A stretch of DNA of 64,000 bases from Bifidobacteriaceae bacterium (lineage in GTDB: Bacteria > Actinomycetota > Actinomycetes > Actinomycetales > WQXJ01), in contig JAISXH010000036.1 in the NCBI GenBank assembly GCA_031270825.1, positions 20,693 to 84,692 of the forward strand, read 5' to 3'. The position numbers and the translations under genes were made by a program. Position 1 is the first letter of the stretch. Each line of letters opens with the position of its first letter. Below the pieces are notes generated by a model. That model was not told where the DNA came from. It saw only the letters and a list, made by a program, of their open reading frames with translations, and did no database searches. Positions 29,386 through 38,336 of this stretch are shown here, in pieces.

Positions 29386-31656
29386 ATGAAATTCTCAGAC
29401 GGATACTGGCAAGTGCGGGGGGGCTTGTCAGTGCTCCATCCGGCCGAGGTGCGCGATGTCCGCGCCGATTCGAACGCCGGCACATTGACCGTCTATGCCC
29501 CCACAGCGCGGATCAGATCCCGCGGTGACACGCTCAACCGGCCCTTGATCACAATCACCTTGGGTTCACCGGCGCCAGGGGTGATCTCAGTGCGCATTGC
29601 CCATCATGAGGGCCGGACGGTTTCACCGGCGCGTTTCGAGCTGACCCGGGCGGCGGACTATTCCCCCCAGGTTGAAGTCGACGGGCAAAACGCGCGCCTG
29701 GTGGCCGGCGATCTCGAGGCGCGGGTGAGACGCGGAGATGGCTGGGCGCTCGAGTTCTGGTCGGGAGGCCGGATGCTGACTTCCTCGGTCGGCAACTCGG
29801 TGGGACTGGCCACAGCCGATGACGGCGCCGTCTATGTCCACGAACAGCTGACGCTGGATGTCGGCGAATCGGTCTACGGTCTGGGAGAGCGCTTTGGGCC
29901 GGTGGTCAAGAACGGCCAGAGCGTCGATATCTGGAACCAGGATGGAGGCACCTGCAGCGAGCAGGCCTACAAGAATGTGCCCTTCTACCTGACATCGAAA
30001 GGTTATGGCGTCCTGGTCGACGACCCGGGCCGAGTCTCTTTCGAAGTGGCCTCGGAAATGGTCGAAAGGGTCCAATTCTCGGTTGCCGGGGAGGCCCTGG
30101 AGTATTTGGTGGTCGCCGGCCCAACGCCCAAGCAGGTGTTGGCCCGCTACACCGGCTTGACCGGCCGGCCGGCCAGAGTGCCTCCCTGGTCGTTCGGCCT
30201 GTGGCTGTCGACCTCGTTCACGGCCGCCTACGACGAGGCGACCGTGACCGCCTTCGTGGACGGGATGGCTGAGCGCGGACTGCCTCTGTCGGTGTTCCAT
30301 TTCGACTGCTTCTGGATGCGGGAATTCCACTGGACCGATTTCGAGTGGGACCCGGAGCAATTCCCCCAGCCCGCTGCGATGCTGACTCGCTTGAAAGCTC
30401 GCGGCCTGCGCATTTGCATGTGGATCAACCCGTACATAGCCCAGCGGTCGCGGCTGTTCGAGGAGGGCCGCGCCAAAGGCTACTTGCTGCGCCGCCTGGA
30501 CGGCTCCGTCTGGCAATGCGATAGCTGGCAAGCGGGCATGGCGGTGGTGGACTTCACCAACCCTGAGGCGGCCGAATGGTACGCCGATCACGTGCGCCAG
30601 CTCTTGGCTCAGGGAGTGGATTGTTTCAAGACCGATTTCGGCGAGCGCATCCCGGTCGAAGGCGTCCGTTTCCACGATGGGTCGGATCCCGACCGGATGC
30701 ACAACTACTACTCGCTGATCTACAACCAAACTGTCTTCCGAACCCTGGTGGAGGAGCGCGGCGAAGGCGAAGCGGTGGTCTTCGCCCGCTCGGCCACCGC
30801 CGGATGCCAACAGTTCCCGGTCCACTGGAGCGGCGACAACGACTCCAGCTACTCCTCCATGGCGGAAACCCTGCGCGGCGGCCTGTCGCTGGGACTGAGC
30901 GGTTTCGGCTTCTGGAGCCACGACATCGGCGGCTTCGAGGGCACGCCGGATCCGACCCTGTTCAAGCGGTGGCTGCCGTTCGGCCTGCTGTCCTCGCATT
31001 CGCGGCTGCACGGGTCGACCTCGGTGCGGGTGCCGTGGGCGTTCGACCAGGAGGCGGTCGACATCACCAGGCGTTACACCGCCCTCAAACACCAGTTGAT
31101 GCCCTACCTGGCCCGGATCGCCGAGGAAGCGCACTCCCACGGCTGGCCGGTGCTGCGCCACATGCTGTTGGAGTTCGCCGACGACCTGTCCGCCCGCCAC
31201 GCCGACACCCAGTACATGCTGGGCGACTCGGTGCTGGTGGCGCCGGTGATGCGGGCCGACGGCCGGGTCGACGTCTACGTTCCCGAAGGCGTCTGGACTT
31301 CGCTGCTCGACGGTTCCAAAGTGGCCGGTCCGGGCTGGGTCAGCCAAGAACACGCCGCCGACTCGCTGCCGGTCTTGGTTCGGCCAGGAACCGTGCTGCC
31401 GCTGGGCCGGGGCGGTGATCGCCCCGACTACGCCTGGGCCGAGGATGTGACCCTGAGCGTCTTCGAATTGCCGGACGGAGAATCCCGCGCGGTGGTCATA
31501 CCGGCGCCGGACGGCGGTCCGGCGGCCGAGTTCGAGGTCTCAAGGACCGGCCCAGACTTGATCGCGCGCGGGCCCAGCTCCAAGTCCTGGCGGCTCGCCG
31601 CCGGGGATCGCGTGGTCCAGGCCGTTGACGGCAAGGCCGAGCTGTCACTGGCCTGA
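29386..31656 (+). CDS. yicI: Alpha-xylosidase, GH31 (YicI-like)
   Basis: Cytoplasmic GH31 enzyme, 756 residues, no signal peptide. The nucleophile is D417 in KTDFGERIP and the acid/base is D484 in WSGDNDSS, each within two residues of the E. coli YicI positions (D416, D482). The FGFWSHDIGGFE and DCFWMREFHWTDFEWDP stretches are characteristic of alpha-xylosidases rather than alpha-glucosidases. It should remove alpha-1,6-xylose from imported oligosaccharides such as isoprimeverose-type units. It is last in the transporter unit, and its stop abuts the convergent rnd stop with no base between. Confidence 0.94.
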   Translation: MKFSDGYWQVRGGLSVLHPAEVRDVRADSNAGTLTVYAPTARIRSRGDTLNRPLITITLGSPAPGVISVRIAHHEGRTVSPARFELTRAADYSPQVEVDGQNARLVAGDLEARVRRGDGWALEFWSGGRMLTSSVGNSVGLATADDGAVYVHEQLTLDVGESVYGLGERFGPVVKNGQSVDIWNQDGGTCSEQAYKNVPFYLTSKGYGVLVDDPGRVSFEVASEMVERVQFSVAGEALEYLVVAGPTPKQVLARYTGLTGRPARVPPWSFGLWLSTSFTAAYDEATVTAFVDGMAERGLPLSVFHFDCFWMREFHWTDFEWDPEQFPQPAAMLTRLKARGLRICMWINPYIAQRSRLFEEGRAKGYLLRRLDGSVWQCDSWQAGMAVVDFTNPEAAEWYADHVRQLLAQGVDCFKTDFGERIPVEGVRFHDGSDPDRMHNYYSLIYNQTVFRTLVEERGEGEAVVFARSATAGCQQFPVHWSGDNDSSYSSMAETLRGGLSLGLSGFGFWSHDIGGFEGTPDPTLFKRWLPFGLLSSHSRLHGSTSVRVPWAFDQEAVDITRRYTALKHQLMPYLARIAEEAHSHGWPVLRHMLLEFADDLSARHADTQYMLGDSVLVAPVMRADGRVDVYVPEGVWTSLLDGSKVAGPGWVSQEHAADSLPVLVRPGTVLPLGRGGDRPDYAWAEDVTLSVFELPDGESRAVVIPAPDGGPAAEFEVSRTGPDLIARGPSSKSWRLAAGDRVVQAVDGKAELSLA

Positions 31657-32856
31657 CTAATTCTCGGGGTGGTCGCGGATGGCCTGGGCCACCAACGGCG
31701 CCACCGCTTCGATCTGCCAGCTGCGGGCGCCCAGGGCGGCCATCGTCTCGGCCGGGTCGGCGGGCGCCTCGAAGACGACCGAGCGCACCAAGTCGGGTTG
31801 CATCAGGTTCTCGACCGGGATCTGTTCGGATTCCGACAGCTCGGCCAGCCCGGCCTTGACCTGGGCCAAGCGTTCGGCGGCGGCGGGGTGGCGACGGCGC
31901 CACTGGCGCACGGCCGGGATCGACTCGCGGCTGGGCCCGCGCATGGCCGGCAGCGCGCCGGCCGGCAGAGCCAAGGCCGCCGCCACCGCCGACCACCAGT
32001 AAGGCAGCAGTTTGATTTGGCGCCGCCCGTCGAAAGGCGGGATCTGGGCCAGCTCCTTAGCTGACCGGGGCAGAGCGGCGGCCGCCGCCACCACGGCCGC
32101 GTCTGGCAGGACCCGGCCCGCGAACACATCGCGCTTGGCGGCCAGCCGGTCGCGAGCCAACCACAGCGAGCGCAGCACGGCCAGTTGGCGCTGGGTCTTC
32201 AACAAGTGGCCGCCGGAGGTGCGCCGCCAAGGGTCGGCCCGGGGCTTCGGCGGCGCCGCCGCCAGCGTGGCCGCCGCCTCGGCCTGGGCGATGCCGAGTT
32301 TTCCGGCCTCGATCAACTCCTGTTCGAGCACGTCGCGGACGTCGAGCAGCACCGCCACGTCGAGGGCGGCGTAGTTCAACCAGGACACCGGCAACGGCCG
32401 GCGTGACCAATCCTGGGCCGAGTGCTCCTTGGCCAGGCCCAGTCCCAGCGTCCGGGCCACCACCGCCGCCAGCCCCACGCGAGGTTCGCCCAGCAGCCGC
32501 GAAGCCAGTTCCGTGTCGAACACCGAACTCGGCTCCAGGCCGCATTCACGCAGGTAGGGGAGATCCTGGGAGGCCGCGTGGAGGACCCACTCGACTCCGG
32601 ACAGGGCCGCGCCCAAAGAACTGAGGTCCGGCAGCGCGCGCGCGTCGATCAGCACCAACCCGCTGCCCCGGCGGAACAACTGGACCAGTTCGGCGCGGAC
32701 GTGATAACGGAAACCGCTGGCCCGTTCTGAATCGGCCGCCACCGGCCCGTGTCCCTGGGCCAGAAGCTCGACCGCGCGCTCCAACGCCTGGGGGGTGTCG
32801 GTCAGCGGGGGCACGCCGGCCGGCGGCGAGTCGAGAGGGATAACGGTTTCAGTCAT
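31657..32856 (-). CDS. rnd: Ribonuclease D
   Basis: 399-residue 3'-5' exoribonuclease of the DEDD family, for tRNA and structured-RNA 3' maturation. DEDD carboxylates are in ADSERASGF (Exo I), HAASQDLPYL (Exo II) and the YAALDVAVLLDV stretch (Exo III). A C-terminal HRDC domain runs from about residue 215 (QRQLAVLRSLWLARDRLA). This length and domain order fit actinobacterial RNase D. Its upstream neighbour encodes DUF3000, a common pairing in actinobacteria. Confidence 0.92.
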   Translation of the reverse strand: MTETVIPLDSPPAGVPPLTDTPQALERAVELLAQGHGPVAADSERASGFRYHVRAELVQLFRRGSGLVLIDARALPDLSSLGAALSGVEWVLHAASQDLPYLRECGLEPSSVFDTELASRLLGEPRVGLAAVVARTLGLGLAKEHSAQDWSRRPLPVSWLNYAALDVAVLLDVRDVLEQELIEAGKLGIAQAEAAATLAAAPPKPRADPWRRTSGGHLLKTQRQLAVLRSLWLARDRLAAKRDVFAGRVLPDAAVVAAAAALPRSAKELAQIPPFDGRRQIKLLPYWWSAVAAALALPAGALPAMRGPSRESIPAVRQWRRRHPAAAERLAQVKAGLAELSESEQIPVENLMQPDLVRSVVFEAPADPAETMAALGARSWQIEAVAPLVAQAIRDHPEN

Positions 32857-32960
32857 GGCTTATCAAGCCTATGAGACTTGCCCGGCGCCGGTTGACCGCT
32901 GTCTGATCCCCGGTGACGGCGGTGACGCTGAGGACGCGGCGAAGGCGACATCGACGGCAG

Positions 32961-33530
32961 TCAGACAGGCCGCAAAGCGACAATCCCCGCCGGCAACAAT
33001 TCCACCCCGCCCAGTTTGGCCAGGAAACCGATCCAGGCGATCAGTTGCTCGCCAATGTCCGGGCCGCCGGGCGTCCAAGAGGCGCGCACTTCCACGCCCA
33101 CAGACGAACCGCGCATCTTCAGGCCGCCAAAAGACTCCGACAGAGTCCTCGTCACGGTTCCAGCCAGGTGGCCCATCGCCAGCGACTCCATGTCCAGCGA
33201 CTCGGCCAGATAGCTCCAGGCCACCTCGGCCAGGAAGGGGTCGGCGCCCAATTCCGGCTCGAGTTCGGCCCGCGCCACCGTCACGATCCTGAAATCGCCC
33301 TCCCAAACGGCGTGCCCTTCGGGCTCATGCAGAAGCACGAACGAACCGGAGGAGCAATCTGAATCGTCGGCGCCGGGGAGACGCGCCTCGATGGCGACGG
33401 CGAAGGAGGCCGCTCGCACTGGCGCCGGGATCTCTTCCAGCACCGCCTGCGAGGGCAACTCGGCTCGCCGGATCGACTCCAGGGCTTCGACGAACCGTGC
33501 CGGCGGCTGGTCGTTCGCGGGCCTGTGCAC
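32961..33530 (-). CDS. DUF3000 domain-containing protein
   Basis: About 189 residues from the GTG at 33530. It matches the actinobacterial DUF3000 family in pattern: ARFVEALESIRRAELP at the N-terminus, then a WEGDFRIVTVARAELEPELG strand block and a C-terminal GVELLPAG segment. A TTG at 33590 would add 20 basic residues of no clear homology. Function is unknown; family members lie next to rnd, as here. Confidence 0.78.
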   Translation of the reverse strand: MHRPANDQPPARFVEALESIRRAELPSQAVLEEIPAPVRAASFAVAIEARLPGADDSDCSSGSFVLLHEPEGHAVWEGDFRIVTVARAELEPELGADPFLAEVAWSYLAESLDMESLAMGHLAGTVTRTLSESFGGLKMRGSSVGVEVRASWTPGGPDIGEQLIAWIGFLAKLGGVELLPAGIVALRPV

Positions 33531-33615
33531 GCCTTGAACGCTACGCGGATGGCGCTGACTGGTGTGGCTCCCACGCCGCTGACCCCTCAAGTCTTGGCAC
33601 GGCGCCGGGCCAGGG

Positions 33616-34101
33616 TCAGGACAAGAGCTTGGTGGTGCCGGAATAGAAGTGGATCACCGGCACTCCCAGCGCGCGCCTGGCCTTGGCGGACCAGTCCTCA
33701 TGCAGGGCGTCGCCAACCAGATGCGGCTTGGTCACGAACACCGCGGCGGCGGCCTTGCCGACGGAGATGGTTTGGACCAAGGCGGCGATCAGGTCGCCGG
33801 GGATGACTTCGCCGTCGGCCGTCATGCCGACTCGGCGCAATTCCGCCAGCGATTCGCGCAGAATGGTCGCGGCCTGCTCCAAGCTGCGGGCGTCCGGGTC
33901 ATGGCCCTTCAAAGTCGCCCAAGCGTCTGAGAGTTCGCCCAGCAGCAGATGATCCATGGCCGCGGGCAGCCGAGGCTCCGAATCGGCTGTCGGCGCCAGC
34001 ACCTGGGCGGTGGTCCCGGGGCCGTAGAGGCCGACGATCTGATCCGCGTCCGAACGCTCAAGCGGGGTGTCGATTACGACGGCGATTGTCCCTGAAGCCA
34101 T
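33616..34101 (-). CDS. Conserved hypothetical protein
   Basis: 161 residues with an alternating beta/alpha pattern: TIAVVIDTPLE, QVLAPTA, AAAVFVTKPHLVGD, GVPVIHFYSG. This recalls a small Rossmann-like or universal-stress-like fold, but no motif settles it. Its ATG lies 28 nt inside the 3' end of folA, so the two are probably translationally linked. I do not recognise the family. Confidence 0.65.
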   Translation of the reverse strand: MASGTIAVVIDTPLERSDADQIVGLYGPGTTAQVLAPTADSEPRLPAAMDHLLLGELSDAWATLKGHDPDARSLEQAATILRESLAELRRVGMTADGEVIPGDLIAALVQTISVGKAAAAVFVTKPHLVGDALHEDWSAKARRALGVPVIHFYSGTTKLLS

Positions 34102-34598
34102 GTCTCAAACCTATACCGCAGCGAGGAGACGCTGGTGAGCCAACCCCGGGCGGGTTCGCGCCCGATCAGGCGCCAGTTCGGGCCCATCGCCGGCGCGTAG
34201 GTGTCGCCGGTGGCCCAGGTGTCGATCACGGTCACCTCCGCCCGGCCGGCCAGGTCCGCGAAGGCCCGGTAGACGGCCGCCCCGCCGATCACCCAGACCG
34301 GCCCCGGCAATCCGCTGGCCGCCGCCCGGGCCAGCGCTTCGGCCGGGCTTGGCGCCGTCACAGCGCCCGATGCCGCCCAGTCCGGCTGGCGGGTCAACAC
34401 CAGGTTCGTCCGTCCCGGCAAAGGACGGTTCGGCTGGGGCAAAGCCTCCCAGGTCGCCCTTCCCATCACGACCGGATGTCCCCAGGTCAGTTCTTTGAAG
34501 CGCTCGAGGTCCTCCGGCAGGCGCCAGGGCTGGGCGCCTCCGCTGGCGATCACGCCTCCCCGGCTCTGAGCCCAGATCAGGGCCACTTCGGTGGTCAT
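34074..34598 (-). CDS. folA: Dihydrofolate reductase
   Basis: 174-residue NADPH-dependent reductase making tetrahydrofolate. Family features: an ALIWAQSRGGVIASGGAQPW substrate loop, LPEDLERFKELT (active-site Glu/Asp region), VVMGRATWEALP, GRTNLVLTRQ and VWVIGGAAVY. Start ATG 34598 gives the normal MTTEVALIWAQ N-terminus; the in-frame extension is rejected. No thymidylate synthase gene lies beside it in this window. Confidence 0.92.
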   Translation of the reverse strand: MTTEVALIWAQSRGGVIASGGAQPWRLPEDLERFKELTWGHPVVMGRATWEALPQPNRPLPGRTNLVLTRQPDWAASGAVTAPSPAEALARAAASGLPGPVWVIGGAAVYRAFADLAGRAEVTVIDTWATGDTYAPAMGPNWRLIGREPARGWLTSVSSLRYRFETWLQGQSPS

Positions 34599-34632
34599 CT
34601 GGTCGCCGCCCAGTCCTTCGCTCGGCCGGCCT

Positions 34633-35292
34633 CTAGCTTCTGGCGACACGGCCGCCTCGGAGATCTCGGGGATCTCGGCCGAGCAGAACAGTCCAGACCG
34701 GGCGCAGCCCGGCCCCGGCCAGCGCCGCCTCCAGCTCCGGGCGCAGGTCGGGAGGCAGCTCGACTTCCACCGTGGTCACTTCGCCGTAAACGACTTGCCC
34801 GATGCCGACCGCCGGGTTCGCCGCCGCCCAGTCGCGCAGGAGGTTTTCGGCCCGGCCCGCCCCGCCGGCCGGCACGGCCAGGCCCAGGCGCAGGCGGGGA
34901 TCGTCCCGGTGGAGGCGGGCCAAGCTCAGCGCCGTTGCCACCCCGCCCGCATAGGCCCTGATCAAGCCGCCACGTCCGAGTAGGACGCCGCCGAAATAGC
35001 GGGTCGAGACAGCCAGTATGTCGGTCACCTGTTCGCGCCGCAGCACCTCCAGCATCGGAACCCCAGCCGTGCCCGCTGGTTCGGCGTCGTCGCTGGAACG
35101 CTGGACGGCGGCATCGGACCCTATGACCATGGCGTAGGCGTGGTGACGGGCGCCGTGGTCGCGGCGGCGGACGGCGGCGATCCGCGCCTTGGCCGCCTCC
35201 GGATCGGCCACCGGGAAAAGACGGGTGATGAAACGCGACTTCTTGATGATTTCTTCGGAAGTCACCTCATCCGCGAGGTAAGCCAGGGGCAT
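34633..35292 (-). CDS. YigZ/IMPACT-family protein
   Basis: 219 residues. The N-terminal UPF0029/IMPACT domain shows KKSRFITRLFPV, HHAYAMVIG, SDDAEPAGTAGVPMLEVL and STRYFGGVLLGRGGLIRAY, nearly diagnostic for YigZ. A C-terminal DUF1949-like segment follows. Start ATG 35292 (MPLAYLADEV) is chosen; the longer frame crosses into the divergent neighbour's promoter. Biochemical role is uncertain (translation or peptidase-related proposals exist). Confidence 0.87.
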   Translation of the reverse strand: MPLAYLADEVTSEEIIKKSRFITRLFPVADPEAAKARIAAVRRRDHGARHHAYAMVIGSDAAVQRSSDDAEPAGTAGVPMLEVLRREQVTDILAVSTRYFGGVLLGRGGLIRAYAGGVATALSLARLHRDDPRLRLGLAVPAGGAGRAENLLRDWAAANPAVGIGQVVYGEVTTVEVELPPDLRPELEAALAGAGLRPVWTVLLGRDPRDLRGGRVARS

Positions 35293-35334
35293 GGCAAGAA
35301 CCCTATAGGCTGATCGGGAAAGGGGAGGCGCGCG

Positions 35335-35934
35335 TTGACTGGGGAACCGATCGTTCGGACGGACCGCATTGCGACCATACCCAATGCCATTTCGATGCTG
35401 CGGTTCTGCCTGGTGCCCGTGTTCGTGTACTTGGTTGTCCAACATGAAGACGTCTGGGCCATAGTGGTGCTGGCCTTTTCCGGGCTGACGGACTGGCTGG
35501 ACGGGGTGGCCGCCCGCAAGCTGCACCAGTTCTCAAACCTGGGGCGGTTGCTTGATCCGGCCGTCGACCGGCTGTTCATTCTTTCGACCGTGTTCCTGTT
35601 GGGCTGGCGGGGCGTTGTCCCGTGGTGGTTGGTGGCCTTGCTGGCCGCCCGCGAACTGGTCATGGGACTGGCGCTGATGGTCCTGAAGGCCAAAGACATT
35701 GACCCGCCGGCGGTGGTGTTCGTCGGCAAGGCCGCCACCTTCGCCCTCATGTACGCCTTCCCGCTGCTCTTGCTGGCCGAAGTCTCCAACCGCGTCATCG
35801 CCGGTGCGGCCTGGGTGACCGGTTGGGCTTTCGCCATCTGGGGGCTGGCGCTGTACTGGGTGGCCTGCGGCGCCTATCTGATCGAGGCGCACCGCGCGCT
35901 GGCCCGTCTGGGCGCGGCCGGGGCGTCGGAGTGA
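35335..35934 (+). CDS. CDP-alcohol phosphatidyltransferase (PgsA-like)
   Basis: 199 residues with about five membrane helices. The CDP-alcohol phosphotransferase signature D-G-x2-A-R-x8-G-x3-D-x3-D is present as DWLDGVAARKLHQFSNLG then RLLDPAVDRL. It likely makes phosphatidylglycerol phosphate, cardiolipin or a related lipid at the membrane. TTG start with GGAAAGGGGAGG upstream. It opens the plus-strand cluster with DUF881 genes. Confidence 0.85.
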   Translation: MTGEPIVRTDRIATIPNAISMLRFCLVPVFVYLVVQHEDVWAIVVLAFSGLTDWLDGVAARKLHQFSNLGRLLDPAVDRLFILSTVFLLGWRGVVPWWLVALLAARELVMGLALMVLKAKDIDPPAVVFVGKAATFALMYAFPLLLLAEVSNRVIAGAAWVTGWAFAIWGLALYWVACGAYLIEAHRALARLGAAGASE

Positions 35935-35946
35935 ATGTGGGCGGCC

Positions 35947-36774
35947 ATGAGACGTCCTGACGAATCGATGACCCTGCTGACCGAGGTGCTCTCGCGCCCT
36001 CTCGACGGCGGCTACGCTGAGGCCGCCCAGCGCAAAGCGGCTGGTCAGACTCCGGTGCGTCCGGCCCGCTGGGTGCTGGTCGTGGCGGCGGCGCTGGTTC
36101 TGGGTTTGGCCGCGACCTGGGGCGTGCGGGCTCTGCGCAGCCCCGGCGAAGCCGAACAGCGCGCCCACCAAGCCTTGGAGCGCAGCGCGGCCGAAGCCCA
36201 GGAGCGCGTCACCGCGCTGCGGGAACGGACCAACGAATTGGCCGGCCAGGTCGAAGCGCTGGAGAACCAGGCCCTGGCCCGGTCCGATCCGTCGGCGGCG
36301 ACGCGGGCACGGGAGCTGGCCATGGCTGTCGGCGCGATCGCGGTGGCCGGCCCCGGCCTGGAGATAACCTTGCAGGAGGATGCCGAGGCGGTCGCTGCCG
36401 GCGCCGCCGAGGCCCGCATCCGCGCCGGCGACCTGCGCATCCTGGTCGGCGCGTTGTGGCAATCCGGGGCCGAGGCGGTCGCGGTGGGAGGGGTTCGCCT
36501 GGCCTCCACCACAGCCATCCGCGACGTCGGCGACCAGGTGCAGGTCGGCTTCGAGTCCTTGGGAACGCCCTACGTCATCGAGGCGATCGGGCCCAGCGAT
36601 GACATGGAACTGGGGTTGGTGGACGGCTCGGCGGCGGATCGGATGAGCCTGTTGAAGGGATACTTGGGCGCCACGGTCGCCATCCGGCGCCTGGATCGGT
36701 TGGAACTGCCGGCCAGCGCCGAGGTGGCCGGATTGGATTACATAACGGTCGGTGAAGGGAGTGAGCCGCGTTGA
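35947..36774 (+). CDS. DUF881 membrane-anchored coiled-coil protein (first copy)
   Basis: 275 residues: a short cytoplasmic N-terminus MRRPDESMTLLTEV, one helix (about 35-55), an Ala/Glu-rich coiled coil (about 60-115) and a DUF881 domain including GPGLEITLQED and RILVGALWQSGAEAV. Start ATG 35947 matches the usual family N-terminus; ATG 35935 immediately after the previous stop is also possible. Ends in a 4-nt overlap with sbp. Confidence 0.85.
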   Translation: MRRPDESMTLLTEVLSRPLDGGYAEAAQRKAAGQTPVRPARWVLVVAAALVLGLAATWGVRALRSPGEAEQRAHQALERSAAEAQERVTALRERTNELAGQVEALENQALARSDPSAATRARELAMAVGAIAVAGPGLEITLQEDAEAVAAGAAEARIRAGDLRILVGALWQSGAEAVAVGGVRLASTTAIRDVGDQVQVGFESLGTPYVIEAIGPSDDMELGLVDGSAADRMSLLKGYLGATVAIRRLDRLELPASAEVAGLDYITVGEGSEPR

Positions 36775-37103
36775 TCGCGCTCTTGGGGCTGATCGCCGGG
36801 GTGGCCCTCGGCATGGCGACGCAGACGGACGTGCCCGCATTCTTGGTGCCGTACTTGCCGATCGCGGTGGTGGCGGCACTGGACGCCCTGGCCGGCGCGG
36901 CCCGGGCGCTGCTCGACGGGCTCTTCGATGATCGCGTGTTCGTGGTCTCGTTCTTCTCGAACGTGCTGGTGGCGGCGCTGCTGGTGTTCATAGGCGACCA
37001 ACTGGGAGTCGGCTCGCAGCTATCCACGGCCGTGCTGGTGGTGCTCGGCATCCGGATCTTCTCCAACGCCGCTTCGATCAGACGGAAGCTGTTCTCGGCG
37101 TGA
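36771..37103 (+). CDS. sbp: Small basic protein Sbp (DUF1290)
   Basis: 110 residues, three hydrophobic segments. The N-terminal IALLGLIAGVALG, PAFLVPYLPIAVVAALDA and C-terminal GIRIFSNAASIRR are characteristic of the Sbp family. The TTG start overlaps the preceding stop (TTGA), and its stop overlaps the next GTG. The DUF881-Sbp-DUF881 trio is conserved in actinobacteria and suggests a membrane complex linked to division or envelope. Confidence 0.88.
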   Translation: MIALLGLIAGVALGMATQTDVPAFLVPYLPIAVVAALDALAGAARALLDGLFDDRVFVVSFFSNVLVAALLVFIGDQLGVGSQLSTAVLVVLGIRIFSNAASIRRKLFSA

Positions 37104-37852
37104 CCAGCGATCGCCGCAGCGCGCCAGCCAGTGGCTCAGCCGCTTGGAGGCGTCTGGCGAGGGCGCTGCGGCCGCGGGTGACCAAGGCCCATCTGACTGC
37201 CGGCCTGCTCTGCTTGGTGCTCGGTTTCGGGGCGGCCACGCAGGTCAAACAAGTCGGCAAAGCCGACTTCTCAAAGCTGCGCCAGGACGAATTGGTCGAG
37301 GTCTTGGACCAACTCGACGCTCGCGCCAGCCGCCTAGAGGCGGAGAACCTGGCCCTGGAACGGGAGCGCGACCGCCTTGAGTCAGACCAGACCAGCCAAC
37401 AGGCGGCGGCCGAAGCGGCCCGCCAGCGGGTCGAGGTTCAAGGGATCCTGGCCGGCACCATCGCCGCCCGGGGCCCCGGCATCAGCCTGACGGTGCGCGA
37501 CCCGGACCGCAAGCTGACCGCGGCTGCGGCCTACCTGCTGGTGGACGAATTGCGCAACGCCGGCGCCGAGGCGATCAGCGTGGGCCCGGTGCGAGTGGTG
37601 GCGGCGACCTATTTCAAGGATTGCGCGGCTGGCGGCTGCGTCATTGTCGACGGCGTGGAATTGGCGCCGCCCTACGATTGGCTGGCGATCGGCGACCCGT
37701 CGACGCTGGAGACCGCGCTGGGCATTCCCGGCGGCGCCTTGGCCGCGGTCCGCACCCAGGGGGGTTCGTCGACCATCGTCGCCGAAGATGATGTCGCCAT
37801 AACAGCAATTCGGATTCTGGCCCCGCCGAGCTACGCCACCGCGATAGAGTAA
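37100..37852 (+). CDS. DUF881 membrane-anchored coiled-coil protein (second copy)
   Basis: 250 residues with one N-terminal helix (about 33-52), a coiled coil rich in LEAENLALERERDRLE, and a DUF881 domain containing ARGPGISLTVRDPD and DELRNAGAEAISVG. A pair of Cys residues (DCAAGGC) in the extracytoplasmic part may form a disulphide. GTG start overlaps sbp by 4 nt (GTGA). Confidence 0.87.
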   Translation: MTSDRRSAPASGSAAWRRLARALRPRVTKAHLTAGLLCLVLGFGAATQVKQVGKADFSKLRQDELVEVLDQLDARASRLEAENLALERERDRLESDQTSQQAAAEAARQRVEVQGILAGTIAARGPGISLTVRDPDRKLTAAAAYLLVDELRNAGAEAISVGPVRVVAATYFKDCAAGGCVIVDGVELAPPYDWLAIGDPSTLETALGIPGGALAAVRTQGGSSTIVAEDDVAITAIRILAPPSYATAIE

Positions 37853-37892
37853 ACAGGGAGATTGCTTCGCGGAACCGGAAGGGGTGACGAGG

Positions 37893-38336
37893 GTGGGGGC
37901 TGACTCAGCGCAGGGCTTTGGCATCGATTCGACTCAAGCGATAGGCGGCCTGGTTGAACTCGACTTGGACGCGCCGCTGGGCGAAGGGCTCAGCCCACAG
38001 GCACAAACCGCCATCGAGGCGCTGCCGCCCACTTCGGCTTTGCTGGTGGTCCAACGCGGCCCGAACGCGGGCTCGCGGTTTCTGCTCGACGCCGATTCGA
38101 CCACCGCCGGCCGTTCGACCAAATCGGACATTTTCTTGGACGATGTGACGGTCTCCCGGCGGCACGCCACCTTTGACCGCGTCGGCGCCGATTTCACTGT
38201 CCACGATTTGGGATCGCTGAATGGCACTTATGTGAATCGCGAACGGGTCGACGAAGCCCTTCTCAAAGCCGGAGATGAAGTGCAGATCGGCAAGTACCGG
38301 TTGACCTTCCATCCGTCCCCCTCCAGGGCGTCGTGA
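37893..38336 (+). CDS. FHA-domain protein (GarA/OdhI-like)
   Basis: 147 residues. The C-terminal FHA domain has GRSTKSDIFLDDVTVSRRHA and LGSLNGTYVN, the phosphothreonine-binding signatures. Position beside the MerR gene is that of GarA/OdhI, which regulates 2-oxoglutarate metabolism after Ser/Thr-kinase phosphorylation. The short N-terminal tail does not show the canonical ETTS phosphosite; it has DSTQ instead. Start GTG 37893 is preferred (GGAAGGG nine bases upstream); GTG 37884 is possible. Confidence 0.85.
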   Translation: MGADSAQGFGIDSTQAIGGLVELDLDAPLGEGLSPQAQTAIEALPPTSALLVVQRGPNAGSRFLLDADSTTAGRSTKSDIFLDDVTVSRRHATFDRVGADFTVHDLGSLNGTYVNRERVDEALLKAGDEVQIGKYRLTFHPSPSRAS

